From Neocallimastix lanati (nom. inval.) (Eukaryota > Neocallimastigomycota > Neocallimastigomycetes > Neocallimastigales > Neocallimastigaceae): a stretch of DNA of 64,000 nt. Positions 44,081-58,431 of this stretch are shown here, one piece after another. Below the pieces are notes generated by a model. That model did no database searches, was not told the origin of the DNA, and was given only the letters and a program-made list of their open reading frames with translations. The stretch is from contig JACVTC010000001.1 in NCBI GenBank assembly GCA_016946835.1, positions 126,001 through 190,000 on the forward strand, written 5' to 3'. Position numbers and translations under genes: made by a program. Within the stretch, counting starts at the first letter, position 1, and each line of letters opens with the position of its first letter.

Positions 44081-46185
44081 CTCAAAGTCAATAATGAATA
44101 ATTAATTATGTTTTTGAGGTCCAAAAAAAAAAAAAAAAAAAAAAAAAAAAGATGAAATATTGATAAAATACTTGATAAAATTAAAATTAAAGTATTTAAA
44201 CATTTTAAACTAAATAAATTAAAATCATTCTATACAATAAAGTTAATAAATAATGCCGCTTTCTATGTATATTTTCTTTATTTATATTTATTTTCTATGC
44301 TTTTTTTTTTTTTTTATAATTATTTATTAAATATATTTAAAAACTTATTATTATTTTATTTTAAAAAAAATTATAAATCTAATATATATAAATAAATATA
44401 TTTTAATACTATTAGAGTATTTTTCTTATTTATCTATTAATAAAAGTAATTTTATTTTTATTTTGTTTAAAAATATATTTGTTTTAATTGATTATCTTAA
44501 TTAAATATATATATTTATATTTATAATACAAATAGTATATATACAAAGTATATATATTTTATTCTATTTTATTCTAGTTTAGTTTTTTCAAAGATATTAT
44601 GAATGTCATATTATGTATTTAAATGTATTTAGAAAAATGAAACTCATTACAGATGCTCACAATGAGGGTTCTTTTTTTTTTTTTTAAAAAAAAAATAGTG
44701 ATTTAGTATTGGGAAAATCTATAAATAATAGAAGTATATATTATATATATAATAGATTTATATATAAATAATTGCTATATAATATATATTTATATGTTTT
44801 ATTCGACGCAAATGATCATTTAGATAGACTTTATATATATATATTATTTATATAAGTTTATATATGACAAAAAATAATAAAGCCATAAGTTTAAATAGTT
44901 TATTTTTTAAATTAAATATTTATATATAATTAGAATAAAGATAAAAAAAAAATTTAGTTAATTTTTTTTTCTTTTTTAAATTAAATTAGATTATTATATT
45001 TATATATAATAGCATCTTTTTTTTTTATTTTTGAACTACTACTAACTGCCAAATGCTAATTGCTTTTTTTATTTCTGCTAAACTGTTTTCTTCACTTTCT
45101 ATATTTATATATATAAATTAAAATTTAAAAAAAAAAAAAAAAAAATTAAATTATAAAAATTACTAATAGATAAAGTTTTTTAATTAAAAAGATTAACTTT
45201 TAATAAATTCTCATAATTAAAAAATTTTAATTTTTTTTTTTTTTCTTTTTTTATATATTATATTTATATATATAATTTTTCTTTTTTTGAAGAAGTTATG
45301 ATAATCCATCTAATAAAAATAAAAGTGAAACATTATAAATCAATGAAAAGTCATGATATGACTTTAAACTTTTTTTTTTTTTTTTTAAAAAAAAACTGGA
45401 AAAATGATATAATTAATAATAATAATAATTATATAAAAAAAAGTTGAAGATTAAATTTAATGGAATTGCATACACCCATACATGCAGATAATGATTTAAA
45501 TATAATTATTTATTTTCATACTGCCATATCTATTTATTAATGATTATTGTATACAGATATATATTAAGAATGTAATAATAAAAATACTTGTTTTAATTTC
45601 AAAGTCTTTTTATATATATATATAATCTAAAGATCTATAAGATTGTTAGTGATTAATACTATTTTTCCATTATTTTTTTTCCTTCTAATTCAATATTTAA
45701 TTCAGTTTTCCTATGACTATTATTTTTTATTTTTTTTTTTTAATGTTTCGATTTATATAAATATTAAAAAAAAGGAATAAATATTTATTAAAACTATTCT
45801 ATATAATTAAATAAATAAATGTTTATCATACTATATTATATAATTAAATAAATTTATATTTCATATATATTTCATGTATAATCTAAACATTGTTTTTTTT
45901 TTTTTTTTTTTTTTTATTTTATAGTAATTAGAGTAATATTATTATTAATAAAATAAAATAAAATAATTTTTTTTTATTTTAAAATTTTAAAAATTTTAAA
46001 TTTTTTTTATTTCCAATATAGATTATTTATATTGGAAATAAATAACTGTATATATAATATCAGTACAATGCTAATATATTATACCAATATAAATAATTGA
46101 AATGAAATATTTTCAATATTTAATTTTTTTTTAAAAAAAATTTTTTTTAAATGTAGTTTAATATATGAATTTTAAAAAAATTTTT
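43500..46185. other. AT-rich spacer dominated by homopolymers
   Basis: Long T and A runs (for example 44039-44078 and 44120-44149), (TA)n patches, and nothing with coding composition. Confidence 0.75.
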
Positions 46186-46194
46186 TTTATTTTC

Positions 46195-46513
46195 AATAAT
46201 CAGTAGAATATAATAAATAATAAATAATAAATAATAATAAATAATAAATAATAAATAATAATAAATAATAAATAATAAATAATAAATAATAAATAATAAA
46301 TAATAAATAAATAATAAATAATAAATAATAAATAAATAAATAAATAATAAATAATAAATAATAAATAATAAATAATGGAATAATAAATAATAAATAATAA
46401 ATAATGGAATAATAAATAATAAATAATAAATAATAAATAATGGAATAATAAATAATAAATAATAAATAAATAAATAAATAAATAATAAATAATAAATAAT
46501 AAATAATAAATAA

Positions 46514-46553
<40 letters not shown>

Positions 46554-46660
46554 AAATAGATAAATAATAAATAATAAATAATAAATAATAAATAATAATT
46601 AATAAATAATAAATAATAAATAATAAATAATAATTAATAAATAATAAATAATAATTAATA
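46195..46660. repeat. AAATAAT array containing the 22-bp satellite unit
   Basis: Mostly (AATAAATAAT)n. Three TGGAAT-containing units at about 46375, 46404 and 46440 match the reverse complement of the 22-bp satellite at 1-282 exactly. Confidence 0.9.
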
Positions 46661-49225
46661 TTATATAAAATATGAATAATTCATAATTGGAGTGTGAATA
46701 ATATAATAAATAAGATAAGATTAATAAAAAAAGAAAATTTTTAAATGATTAATATAAAAGTGTTTCGCTTCTATAATACCTAACTATAAATTAACACTTT
46801 TAGTTCTTTTTATTTAGACTTTTATGTTCATTAATTCTTCATTTCTTCATATTTAATAAAGATTATTAAAAAATTTTTTTTAAATGGACATTAATGAACG
46901 TAACTGGATACATTAAAATATATATAAAAGATATATACAAAAGGCGAATATATATATATAAAATTATGCTACAAGTTTTTTTTTTTTTTAATTTTTAATA
47001 TTTATTATTTTTATTTATTTCTTTTTTATTTCTTTTTCTATTTTTTTTTAAAAAAATATAAACATATATATACATATTTATATATTTTATTGTTTGGTGA
47101 TTCATCCCTATACAATTAAATAATTTCAATATAAACGAAGTTAATAACAAGAATAAAAATAAAAATTACAAACAGAATAACAAATATAATATAACCATAT
47201 TATTGCTATTTTATATACAATTTTTTAATGTGCTTTTAATTGTAAGTATATATAATAACTTTTATTTTTTTTAAATAGTTAATAATATTTAATTTTATTT
47301 TTTTTTTATTTTACTTCTATTCCAAATTCAAATTAGAATTTAAAAAAAAAAAAAAAAAAAATTAAAAATAAAATTTAAAAATTAAAAAAAAAAAATTTTT
47401 TTCTTTTATATTTATTTTTAAATTTATTTGTATAAATATTAATATAATATAATAAATATAATCAATATAATCAATATAATCAATATAAATTTAAATTTTT
47501 ATTATTATTATATATATAAAATTAATAAAATTAAAAATTTTATTTTTCTTTTTATTTTTTTTTCTTTTTTTCTTTTATTATTCTTTTTCTTCATATTTTA
47601 TTTTTATTCTTATAAAATATAAATTCATTCACATTATATATATATATTCATTCATAAAATTTCTTTACATTTATATTTATATATTTCTATTTTATATTTA
47701 TTATTATTTCTTTTTTTATTTTTTATTATTTTTTTTTATTTATTTTTATTTACATTTTTATTTCTGTACATATATCTATTGAAATTTCTTTCTTTTTCAT
47801 TGTATAAAGGTAATGTACTTCATTTTAAATAGCTATAATACATTATTAAAGATTTTATTTATAAATTTTATATTTAAATAAAATTACCTTTTTTATTTAT
47901 TTATTTATTAATATAAAACTCTTTAAAATAAAGTTTTTTTTTTAATATTATAAAATTTTTTATATATTAAATATTATTGAATATGTAAATAAAGGCAATA
48001 ATAATGAAAAAAAATATATATATAAAATATAAAAAATTAAAATATATTATTAAATATTATGAAAATAATGAAAATATTTAAAGAATTTATGTGTTATGTT
48101 TTACATACAATATAATTTTTTTTAAAAAAAAGTTAAAATATAAATAAAAGTATTGAATGTTATAATAGTAGCATAGTCTTTTTAGAAGTATTTGATGTAT
48201 ATATATATTTTAGAAAATTACCTTTTTTTTTTTTCATATAATATTACAACTTATTAACAAAAGAAAAAAAAATATTATTAACTCTATTAATACTTTATAT
48301 ATTTCTATCTATAGTTTATATATATATATATTATATATAGGTTATCAAAAATTATTTAATATTTAAAATTTTATAAAATTTTATATGTTTCTTTTTTCTT
48401 TAATATTAATCATTTGTAGTGTAATATAATTATATATATTTCTGCCAATACTTGAAACAAAAATACAAAAAAAAAAAAAAAAAAAAATAAAATAAAATAA
48501 AATAAAAAATAAAACAAATAAATAAATAATATTATTATTTTTAAAATAACAACAGAAACAACTACAAAAAAAAAAAAAAAAAAAACACGATATAACAATA
48601 ACACTAATTAAAAAAGAAAAAACACGAAACTCATAAAACTATATTACCATATATAGTTAATTAATAATTATATTTCTCCTCTTTTATATATATACATATA
48701 TAAATACTTATTTCATACACGAAAATTTCATACAACATATATAAATATATATATAGTAGATATTAATTGAATAAATATTCAATATATATTATATATATAT
48801 ATAAACAAAGCAAAATAAAATAAAGCACAAACCACCTGTTATTAAATGTATTTATTTAATACAGATTCTTTTATGCTATTTATACTTTTTACATTCAAAA
48901 CGTAATAATTATTATAATATTTTATTATAATTATTATTACGACTAAAAAAAAAATAGCAACTACAAAATTCAAAATTTTAGTTTCTTCTTTTCTTCATAT
49001 AGCTTATCTTTGATAAGATATAGAAAAGAAGAAAAGCCAATATATTGAAACAATTCAAACATTTCTGTATAACTTTTATGTAATACTCAACGGATATCCA
49101 CTTAAATATCCAATCCAATAAAAAAAAAAAAAAAAAACATCAATATACCTTAAATAAGATTTTTTTCTTTATATATAGCATCTATAACAAATAATAATAA
49201 AAAACATATATATATTTACAACAAT

Positions 49226-49292
<67 letters not shown>

Positions 49293-49347
49293 ATATATAT
49301 ACATAATAAAAAAATTAAATATCATTTTTATTAAAAAAGAAAAAAAA
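46661..49347. other. Upstream region of the SAP gene, AT-rich
   Basis: Homopolymers and (TA)n. Near 48983-49035 an imperfect hairpin contains CTTATCTTTGATAAG, two facing GATA-factor-like sites about 340 bp before the ATG. An A-run of about 57 (49230-49287) lies in the presumed 5' leader. Confidence 0.6.
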
Positions 49348-52300
49348 ATGTTGGCTCCTGAACAAAATAATGAAAGGAAAAATCATTTAAGGCCATTGGC
49401 ACCTAAACCTATGATAAATCCATATTTTAATACAAATTTATTAGGTTTAAATGATTTTCAAAATCCAAACTTATTTTCTTCATACGCTTTTCCAACTCAA
49501 CAACAATGGCTATCGCTTCAATTTGCTACTCTTTTACTTTTATTGCAGCAACAACAGCAACAGCAACAACAACAATTATTACTAATGAAATATCCTAATC
49601 TTTTTAATTTACAGCAAAAACTGAAAAATCCTTATCTTTCTTTAGACACTATTTCACCTACAACATCTACATCATCAAATATAAATACAGATACTAATAC
49701 AGATACAAATACTAAAACAGCAGTAGCTAATCAATTACTAAATACATTAGATAAAACTTCTTTATTTAATTTTACTAATGATTCATCAGTATCTGCATCA
49801 ACGTCAGCAACGCCTTCATCGTCATCATTATCTTCGTCATCGTTATCATCATTATCTACTTCTACTTCGTCTTCTACTTCTAATGATACAATATCTTTAT
49901 CATCTTCATCTTTATTATCATCAACCTCTTTACCTTCTACATCATCAACGATAGCCTCAACAGCTTTACCTCAAGTATCGTCATCATCTACACCTACGCC
50001 TATTTTACCAAATGATCCTTCATTATTATCTACTGATATTAATTCACTAACATCAACGATCACTTCAGCCTCTTTAGCGTCATCACTGTCAGCAGCAAGT
50101 ATGGTAAACCTTGCTCCATTATTAACTTCAACCTTAAATCCTTCTGCATTAAATGCATCAACGTTAACAACAGCTTTAACTAATGCTTTAAATGCTTCTA
50201 CATTATCTTCTTCTCTATCATCTACATTAGCATCCTCATTATCTTCTTCATTACCATCTATTTTATCTTCCTCCACTCTAAATAATACCAATAATGATGA
50301 AGCTACTTCATCAGTTGTTTCTCCTCCCACTACAGCTACTACCCCTAATTCTACTACTACTAGTACTACTAGCACTACTACTATTAATCCATCCATTGCA
50401 TCGTTACACAATAGTTTATATTTAAATTCTACAATAAAATCACTGCAGGAAAATCTTATTCAGGAAGCCAATAATACCTCCTCTTCCTCTTCTTCATCTT
50501 CATCCTCATCCTCCTTGTCATCATTAATCACTTCTTCCAGCATAACAATTCCAACTATTCCTACAGTAACGCCAACCCCAACAACAATATCGAAAACAAC
50601 AACAATCAAAAAAGAGAAACCTATTTTATCAAAAGAAATTTCAACAACAGCTCCCACCACCCTATCTACCTCATCACCATTTTCTTCACGGAGTTCCTCT
50701 ATATCTTCTTCTACTTCCTCCTCTTTAAATTTAACACCGCTTACACCATTAACACCTATAGCTCCTCCTATGAAATCAATGGCTCCTCTTACTCCTCTGA
50801 CACCATTAACACCTTCAATGAGTAAAGAACGTCCAAATTCAGTTGGCAACGAGACTTCTATTTTAGCCTCTGGATCAATTCAACGGTCGACTATGAGCGC
50901 CCATGAAAACATTTTCCCTAAATATACCGAATATTATAGAAGTAAGTTTTTATAACTCTTTAAAATATATTATATGTATATGTAATAATAATGAATATAT
51001 ATTTTATTATATATATATATATATTATATATATATTTTTTTATTTTTATATATATATATATAAATATATATTTATTTTTTTTTTTTTTAAAAAAAAAATA
51101 TATATAATATATATAATATGATTATAATGATATAAAATTTGTAGTATTATTTTATTTTTATTTTTATTATTATTTTTTTTTAAATGTAAAAAAAAAAAAA
51201 AAATTCTATTTATTATATTAATGAATAATAATAATAATAATTATATATATATATATATATAATATTTAAAATATATCTAAAAAATAATTTTAAATAGAAA
51301 CTATTATGAAAGAGAAAGAAAGGTATATGAGACTTAGTGTACAAGAATTAAAGAATTTATTAAAACAAAAAAAGAAAAAAGTTTGTGGAAAAAAGGAAGC
51401 TTTAGTGGATGTAAGGAATATTAAATAAAATAGCATATTTTTATAATGATTTATATAATGCATTTTTATTAATTGATATGTATATCATATATTAATCATT
51501 ATTCTAATTAATTATTTATTTATTTCAAAAAAAATTTATGTATATATATATAATTTTTTTTTTTTTTTATTTATATTATATATATAATATTTTTTTTTAT
51601 TTAAATTTTTAAACTTTAATTAATATTAATTATACATATATTGGATTATATTATATTATAATTATATTATTCTATCAACAATTTAATTATATAATAATTT
51701 TTTATATGATTACCGTTTGGAAATTATACAATTATATTATTCTGTTATATTCTATCCCATTCTATTCTGTCCTATCCACTTTTTCAGAGACTTATTATGA
51801 CGAATATAGATGAAATAAATTCAAAAATTAAGAATGAATTACTTTATAAATTGAAATTAATTAAAGATCCAAAAAATGAAAAAAGTACATCTAATTTACA
51901 TCCAAAGATTGAGAAAAAAACATCTATAAAATCAGTTAAATCAATTAATAAAAAATTAACTGAAAAGGTTACCCCTATATCGACGTTGGACCATATTAAT
52001 ATTAAGCATGATATTGATCCAGATAGTCCATCCCTTAGTTCCAATACCGATACTAGATTTACGACATTTGCTAATCTTAATAAAAATAAACTTCATTCAC
52101 AAACCAGTATAAATAACAGTAATAGTAATAGCAATAGCAATAGTAGTTGTAATAGTCCTTTAACTGGAATAACTAATAGTAACAGCAGCAACAGTAGTAT
52201 TAATCATTTAAAAAGACTTGCAAATATTCATTCTACCAATCATCTTCATAATATCCATACCATAGGTGGTGGTATTAATACCAGTCATATTAATAATTTA

Positions 52301-53411
52301 AATATTATGGCTAGAGTGAATAATAGTAGTATAAATGCTGCTTTAGCAACAATGAATAATAGTCCTAATCATATTAATTCAAGTCTTCATTCCACAGGGG
52401 TTAATGGTCATTCAAACTCTAATATTACAATTAATTCTACAATAAATACAGAAATAAATAGTAATAGTAGTAGTAATAATAGTAATAATAATAGTGATAA
52501 TAATAATAATAATAGTAGAAGTAATAATATTCAAATATTAAGAAATATTCAACTTCAATTTGCAAAAGAAAAAGAATCACGGAATGAAGAGGTTAAATTT
52601 GAAGCATCGAAAGAAGAATTAAGAGATCAATTGGATGATAGTTATGTAGCCTCTCGTGCCTTACCCATTGCCGAGGTCATGAAAAGTATTAGAAGTACTG
52701 GTAATGGTGTTGGTGATGGAGGTGAGGTTGGTAATGGTGATGTTGAAGAGAATGGTATGAATAACGACAGTATAAGTGAACAATATTATCGTATTAAAAG
52801 AAAATTTGAATTTCAAGAATTTTTAAAGTCTTATACTAATTCTGTAAAGTAAGTTAAAAAAAAAAAAAAAAAAAAATAAATTGAAATAAAATAAAATAAT
52901 AATAATAATAATAATAATAATAATTAATGACATAATATATATTTATATATATAAAAGAGTACTATATTTATATATATAAAATATATAAATATATATATAT
53001 ATATAAATAAATTTATTTTTTTAGAAAAAAAATAATATTTAGAATTTTTTTAATAATAAAATTAAATACTAATAAATTATTTATTTATTATTCTATTTTA
53101 TTATCTATTGAATGAATTATAATTTAATTATCCAAAACAAAAATAAAAAAAAGAAAAATCAAAAATTCATAATGAAAAAAAAAAAAATTCTAGAATGATA
53201 AACGTGAAATACAAAAAACAAAAAAAACAAAAACAGAAAAAAAAAAAAAAAACATTTCAGATTATTAATTTATTTATTATAATGATGGATAATTGATTGG
53301 TTTTTCTCTCTTTAAAAATGCTTTGAAAATGAATTTTTATTTTAAATAATGATAATATTATTTTATTTTTTTTATAGGTTGATATATAGTGATTTTTATA
53401 ATTCATCATAA
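49348..53411 (+). CDS. SAP-domain, low-complexity nuclear protein (4 exons)
   Basis: Exons 49348-50941, 51298-51410, 51788-52848 and 53378-53411, all GT-AG with phases 1, 0 and 2 that close to 933 codons plus stop. The protein has a poly-Gln run at about residues 67-77, a long Ser/Thr-rich region (about 100-500) with PLTPLTP repeats, and a SAP motif at about 544-573 (RLSVQELKNLL...KVCGKKEALVDRLI). The SAP motif is formed only by joining exons 2 and 3, which supports the splicing. An Asn/Ser-rich region follows, then a charged C terminus. SAP motifs bind DNA in chromatin and RNA-processing factors. No RING or PINIT domain is present, so it is not a typical PIAS/Siz ligase. The last exon (LIYSDFYNSS) is less certain; without it the frame stops at 52852. 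Family unknown. Confidence 0.8.
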
Positions 53412-55306
53412 ATTATGAATTGATATTCATAATTTTTTCAAATATTACATTACATAATGTATATATATATATATATATTATTTTATTTTATGTTATTTTA
53501 TTTTATTTTATTTTATTTTTTTTTTTTTTAAAAAAAAAAAAATTCTTTGGGTTTATTTTGTTTATTCTTTTATTTTTTATTATTTTTTTTGTTTTATTTT
53601 ATTGCTCATTTTGATTTTGATTTTCATATTGATTGTAAAAAATCATTAATAATATATTTATGTATGTATGGTGAATATATGATATGCTATACATATATAT
53701 ATAAATATACTGATTTTTTTATTTTTATTTTTACTCTACTATTTAATATATATAATTTAATTCTTTTATTTTTTTTTATTATATTTATATATATATATTC
53801 TTATTTTAATATATTTTGATATATATATATTATATTTCTTTATTATTTTATTTTGTTGCTATTATCATGTCTTCAACTTTTTTTTTTTTTTTATTTTAAA
53901 AAAATAATTACCTTTACTTATTATGTACTATATTCAAATTCAATGTAAATACAGTAACTTCAACTATTTCAGTTATTTTTAGAAAAAAAAAAAAAAAGTT
54001 ATACTGGTAATAATAACAAAATGAAATAATTGCAATTAACTCTTCAAAAAAAAAAAAAAAAAAAAAAAAAAAAACGAAGTTCATAATAATAAATAATTAT
54101 TAACTAATAAATAATAATAAATAATAAAATAATAATAAATATCAATAGTAACATCTTTATTTATTTTATTTTATTTTATTTTTTAAATATTAGAATAATT
54201 GAGATAAAAATTTTTTTTTTTTTTTTTTTTTGATGTTTCTTTTTTTTTATGTTTAAAAAATCAATTAATTATATTCTTTAAATAGAGTAATAATCCTAAT
54301 AATAAAATGTCTTTATTGATAATAAAATAAAAAAAAAAATTTTTTTATTGATTTATTTATATAATAATAAATCAAAAATAATATTAAGAAGCATTGATAA
54401 ATATTTTATGTCTTTTTGATGCAGACTTCAAGGAATATTATATCCTCATTTCATCCTTTTTTTTTTTTTTATTTTATTATATTTCATTTTTTATTATTAA
54501 AAAATTTACATATTTATATGTAATAATAACATAAATAAATATGATTTAATTTTTTTTTTTAATTAATTGTAACTTTCCAATATAAATTTTATTCATATAA
54601 TATATTAATTTTAATTAAAACATTATATGGTTGAATATATTGTAATTAATATAATATAATATAATAATATATATATATAAATAATAAAAAAAGATTTCCA
54701 AAAATGAATTTTTTTTTTTATTTTTGATCAAAAAATTCATTAACTGTTAAATCTTTTATAAATATATAAAAATATAGATATAAGAAAAAAAAAAAAAAGA
54801 ATTAAATAAATTATTCATTAATAAATTCTACTACCGTTAATAAATACTACTACAAGGATACTTGTTATATATATATATATATATATTTTTTTTTTTTTTA
54901 ATTATTATTTTATTTTAGATGTAACTTTTTATTGTTATTATTATTTTCTTTTTGTTTTGTTCTAATATTATATTATATATATATATATATATATTTTTTT
55001 TTTTTATTAATAAAAATTTGAATATTACCCACTTTATTTGCCACCTTCCCATTTCTAAAAAAAATATTATTTCTATTTATTTTTTTATTTTTTTATTTTT
55101 TTATTTTTTTATTTTTTTATTTTTATTTTTTTTATTTTTATTTTTTTTATTTTTTATTTTTTATTTTAATTTTTTTTTTTTTTTTGCATTATTTTTATTT
55201 ATTTTTCTATATATATATTTTTTATTTAGAATAAATAATAAATAAATAAATTATAATAATAATAATAATAAAAAAAAAAAAAAAAAAAGGAAAAGAAACT
55301 ATCACT
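53412..55306. other. Intergenic, AT-rich
   Basis: Homopolymers, (TA)n and T-rich tracts between the SAP gene and the Derlin-like gene. The open frames here are Phe/Ile/Tyr runs from T-rich DNA. An A-rich leader (55270-55290) precedes the next ATG. Confidence 0.75.
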
Positions 55307-55402
55307 ATGGTTTTCATACAAGATATTTTAACCTTTGTCAATAAGGTTCAACCTTCAAGTTACGAAATGGAGAAAAAGGAATCCTTTGATGGTAAGTTAG
55401 AG

Positions 55403-55453
<51 letters not shown>

Positions 55454-55733
55454 CATTATTAATTTCATTTTTAATAACAGTATATCTTATTATCATTATT
55501 ATTTATTATTATTATCTATTTTCTAATTTTATAAATCTTCTTATTTTAATAACAATATACATATATATATATCTATTATTCTAATAAAATATATAATAAA
55601 ATAATCTATTGAAATATTGAACATTTAATTTAAACTTCTTTTTTTTTTTTTTTTTTTTTTTGTAATATATAAATAATTACAACGGTTATTCTTTTCATCT
55701 ATTAAAACATAAAAACATTTCGCAATCTTTTTC

Positions 55734-55794
<61 letters not shown>

Positions 55795-57321
55795 CAATCA
55801 ATAATTAAAATATATTTTCAAATAATAATTAAAAATATTAACATCTTCGTCTTAATAACATTTATATTCCAAAAATAATATATGATATTCACATAAAAAA
55901 TTTTTTTATATACTATATAATATTATATAAATCATATATATATTTATAATTATTTTATTTTATTTTATTTTATTTTTTTTTTAATTTTGGATGCATTAAT
56001 ATGAAAAATAAAATATGTAATTTGTATATATATATATAATATTAAAGATTTCATTCCAAATAATCAATGTCTTGAAAAAATGTATAGAAGATTGGAATTA
56101 GAAAAAAATATTTCTGGTTTAGGTTTATCATTAGTCGTTCCATTAAGTCATCTCGATGACGAAGACCTCTACTACCAGGAAGGTAATAAAAAAAAGAATA
56201 AATTTGCCACAAGAGATCTTGTTGGTGGTAAGGAAAAAGAATGGTATGAACCTTTCCAGGATCAACTCTATACTTACGTTGCTTCCTCTCCTATCACTTC
56301 TATTCATGTCGCTACTGGTACAACAATCTATTTATTAAAAACTTTCGGTCTCATTGATTGTAATAAACTTCTTTACCATTCTAGTAAAACATTCTTCCCT
56401 CGTTTCCAACTTCATCGAGCTATCACTAATAATTTCGTTCTCGGTCAATCTTTATTTGAGGTTGGTCGTCATATCTATAATTTAGTCACCTACGGTGGTA
56501 AATTAGAAAAATATATTAATGGTAAAGGTGATACCATTAGAGATAAAAAGGTTTATATTCAAGGTGTTCAACGATTAAAGGAAGATGGTTCTCTTAAAAC
56601 CAATAAGGAATGGCTTCTCACCGATAATAAATATTTACGTATGAATGCTCAAATGATCGGTATCATCATTGCTACGGATTATTTCACTAGTGGTATGGGT
56701 CTTTTCACTCGAAAATCAAAACCTTATTCTGTATTGGGTTGCCTTGAAATTGCTCTTTCCTTTATGTATTCCTTAATTGAAGATGAATCAAATTCTCAAT
56801 TCATGGGTATGTTTACGGTACCACCTTTCTTTGCTCCAATCATTGTTGGATTTACGAGTGGTTCCAGCTTTTCTACCATTCTTAAGGGTTTAATTATTGG
56901 TGGATGTATGGCTAGTTATATGGATATCCGAAGAGGTGATGGTGAAAAGGTTACTCAATACTTGAGTAGAACTTCCAGTGATTTCTGGGAATTACGTCAT
57001 TTGTTAGTAAAAACCATGAAAAAGGTTCCTGTTTTAAATACCGTTATCACCGAAATTGAATATTCTCTTGCTCGTTACGACGTCTATATTGGGGAAGTGA
57101 AACGTGTCCTCTTTCAAGATCCAGGAGAAATTCTTAATCTTGCCGAAAACATTAAAGAACGATTAGAAAAATTAGAAAATGAAAAAAATCAAATAAAAAA
57201 ATCATCAGCACCATCATCAACAACACCATCTTCTCAACCACCACCACCTCCTTCAGCGGTCCCAGATAACGATATTATTAAAACAGAAATTTCAATTTCA
57301 AATGATAAAAAAAAGGAATAA
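55307..57321 (+). CDS. Derlin-like ER membrane protein (2 exons)
   Basis: Exon 1 is 55307-55391 and exon 2 is 56048-57321 (intron 656 bp, GTAAGT...AAAG, phase 1), giving 452 residues. The Derlin (DER1) family signature is visible. SSPITSIHVATG lies near residue 100. The PRFQLHRAITNNFVLGQ segment resembles the family's F-x-x-Q-x-x-R-x-x-T-N block. Hydrophobic segments follow, with MDIRRGDG after the last helix. Derlins are inactive rhomboids that help export misfolded proteins from the ER for degradation. Oddities: a roughly 90-residue N-terminal extension, an insert of about 40 residues after the second helix, His instead of Trp in the WR motif, and a charged/Pro-rich C tail without an obvious p97-binding SHP box. 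It is a divergent member; the retrotranslocation role is inferred. It converges on RRP6. Confidence 0.78.
55392..56047 (+). other. Intron of the Derlin-like gene
   Basis: Starts GTAAGTTAG and ends TTAAAG. It contains (TA)n (55410-55452) and a long T-run (55738-55779). Removing it joins ESFD in exon 1 to FIPNNQ in exon 2 through a split GAT codon. Confidence 0.75.
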
Positions 57322-57452
57322 GCAATAAAAATAACTGGTCATGATAATATATATATATATATAAAATGAAAAATAATTTATTGTTTAGTTAATATTATTA
57401 TTTTTTATTTTAATTTTTTCCCCATATTTAATTATTTCAAATCTATTTCTTT

Positions 57453-57494
<42 letters not shown>

Positions 57495-58247
57495 ATCTAC
57501 TTATCATGTAATTTCAATACTTAATAATAATAATAATACTTAATAATACTTAATAATACTTAATAATAATTAATAATAATTATTAATAATAAATAATAAT
57601 AAATTAATAAATAAATAAATATTATTATTGTTATTAATATTAGTTTTCTTATTTCAAAATTTTCTTTAAAAATCTTATCTTTTAGTTTCAGTACTTAATA
57701 ATAATAATAATTATAAATATTATTCTTATTATTGTAATTTTTTTTTAATATTCAATAATAATAGTAGTATAAGAATAAAATAAAAAAAATAAAAAAATAA
57801 AAAAATAAAAATTTTTTGTATATTTAATATGTGAATCGTCAAATCTTCATATACAATATATCTTCTTTTTTATTTATTTATTTATTTATTTATTTTTTTT
57901 TTTTTTTTTTTTTTTATAGTTTACTGAAAATATATGCCTATTTTTATTTAAGTGTCAGTAAAACAATTCTCGTAAAAAACTTTTATTGTTTTTAATAGTT
58001 AATGAATGCTTTTATTTATTTATTTATTTATTTTAGATTTTTATTATAACACATTATGTAATACAATTTTTTTTTTTTTTACTCTTTCGTTTTTGTTATT
58101 ATGAAGATAATGATGACGACTATCATTCTACCAAACTATAAACAAGATCTATTTTTTTTTTTTTTTAAAAAAAAAAAAAAATAAAATAATAATAATAATA
58201 ATATAAAATAATAATAATAATAATATAAAATAATAATAATAATATAA

Positions 58248-58330
<83 letters not shown>

Positions 58331-58335
58331 GTGAG

Positions 58336-58381
<46 letters not shown>

Positions 58382-58386
58382 GTGAG

Positions 58387-58431
<45 letters not shown>

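Noticed and set aside
49971-50849. Two antisense frames (146 and 129 codons) over the SAP gene
   Set aside because: They are shadows of the Ser/Thr-rich codons on the plus strand, made of Val/Glu/Asp runs with no independent support.
54952-55245. 97-codon Phe-rich frame before the Derlin-like gene
   Set aside because: T-rich low-complexity DNA; no normal amino-acid mix and no link to the downstream exon.
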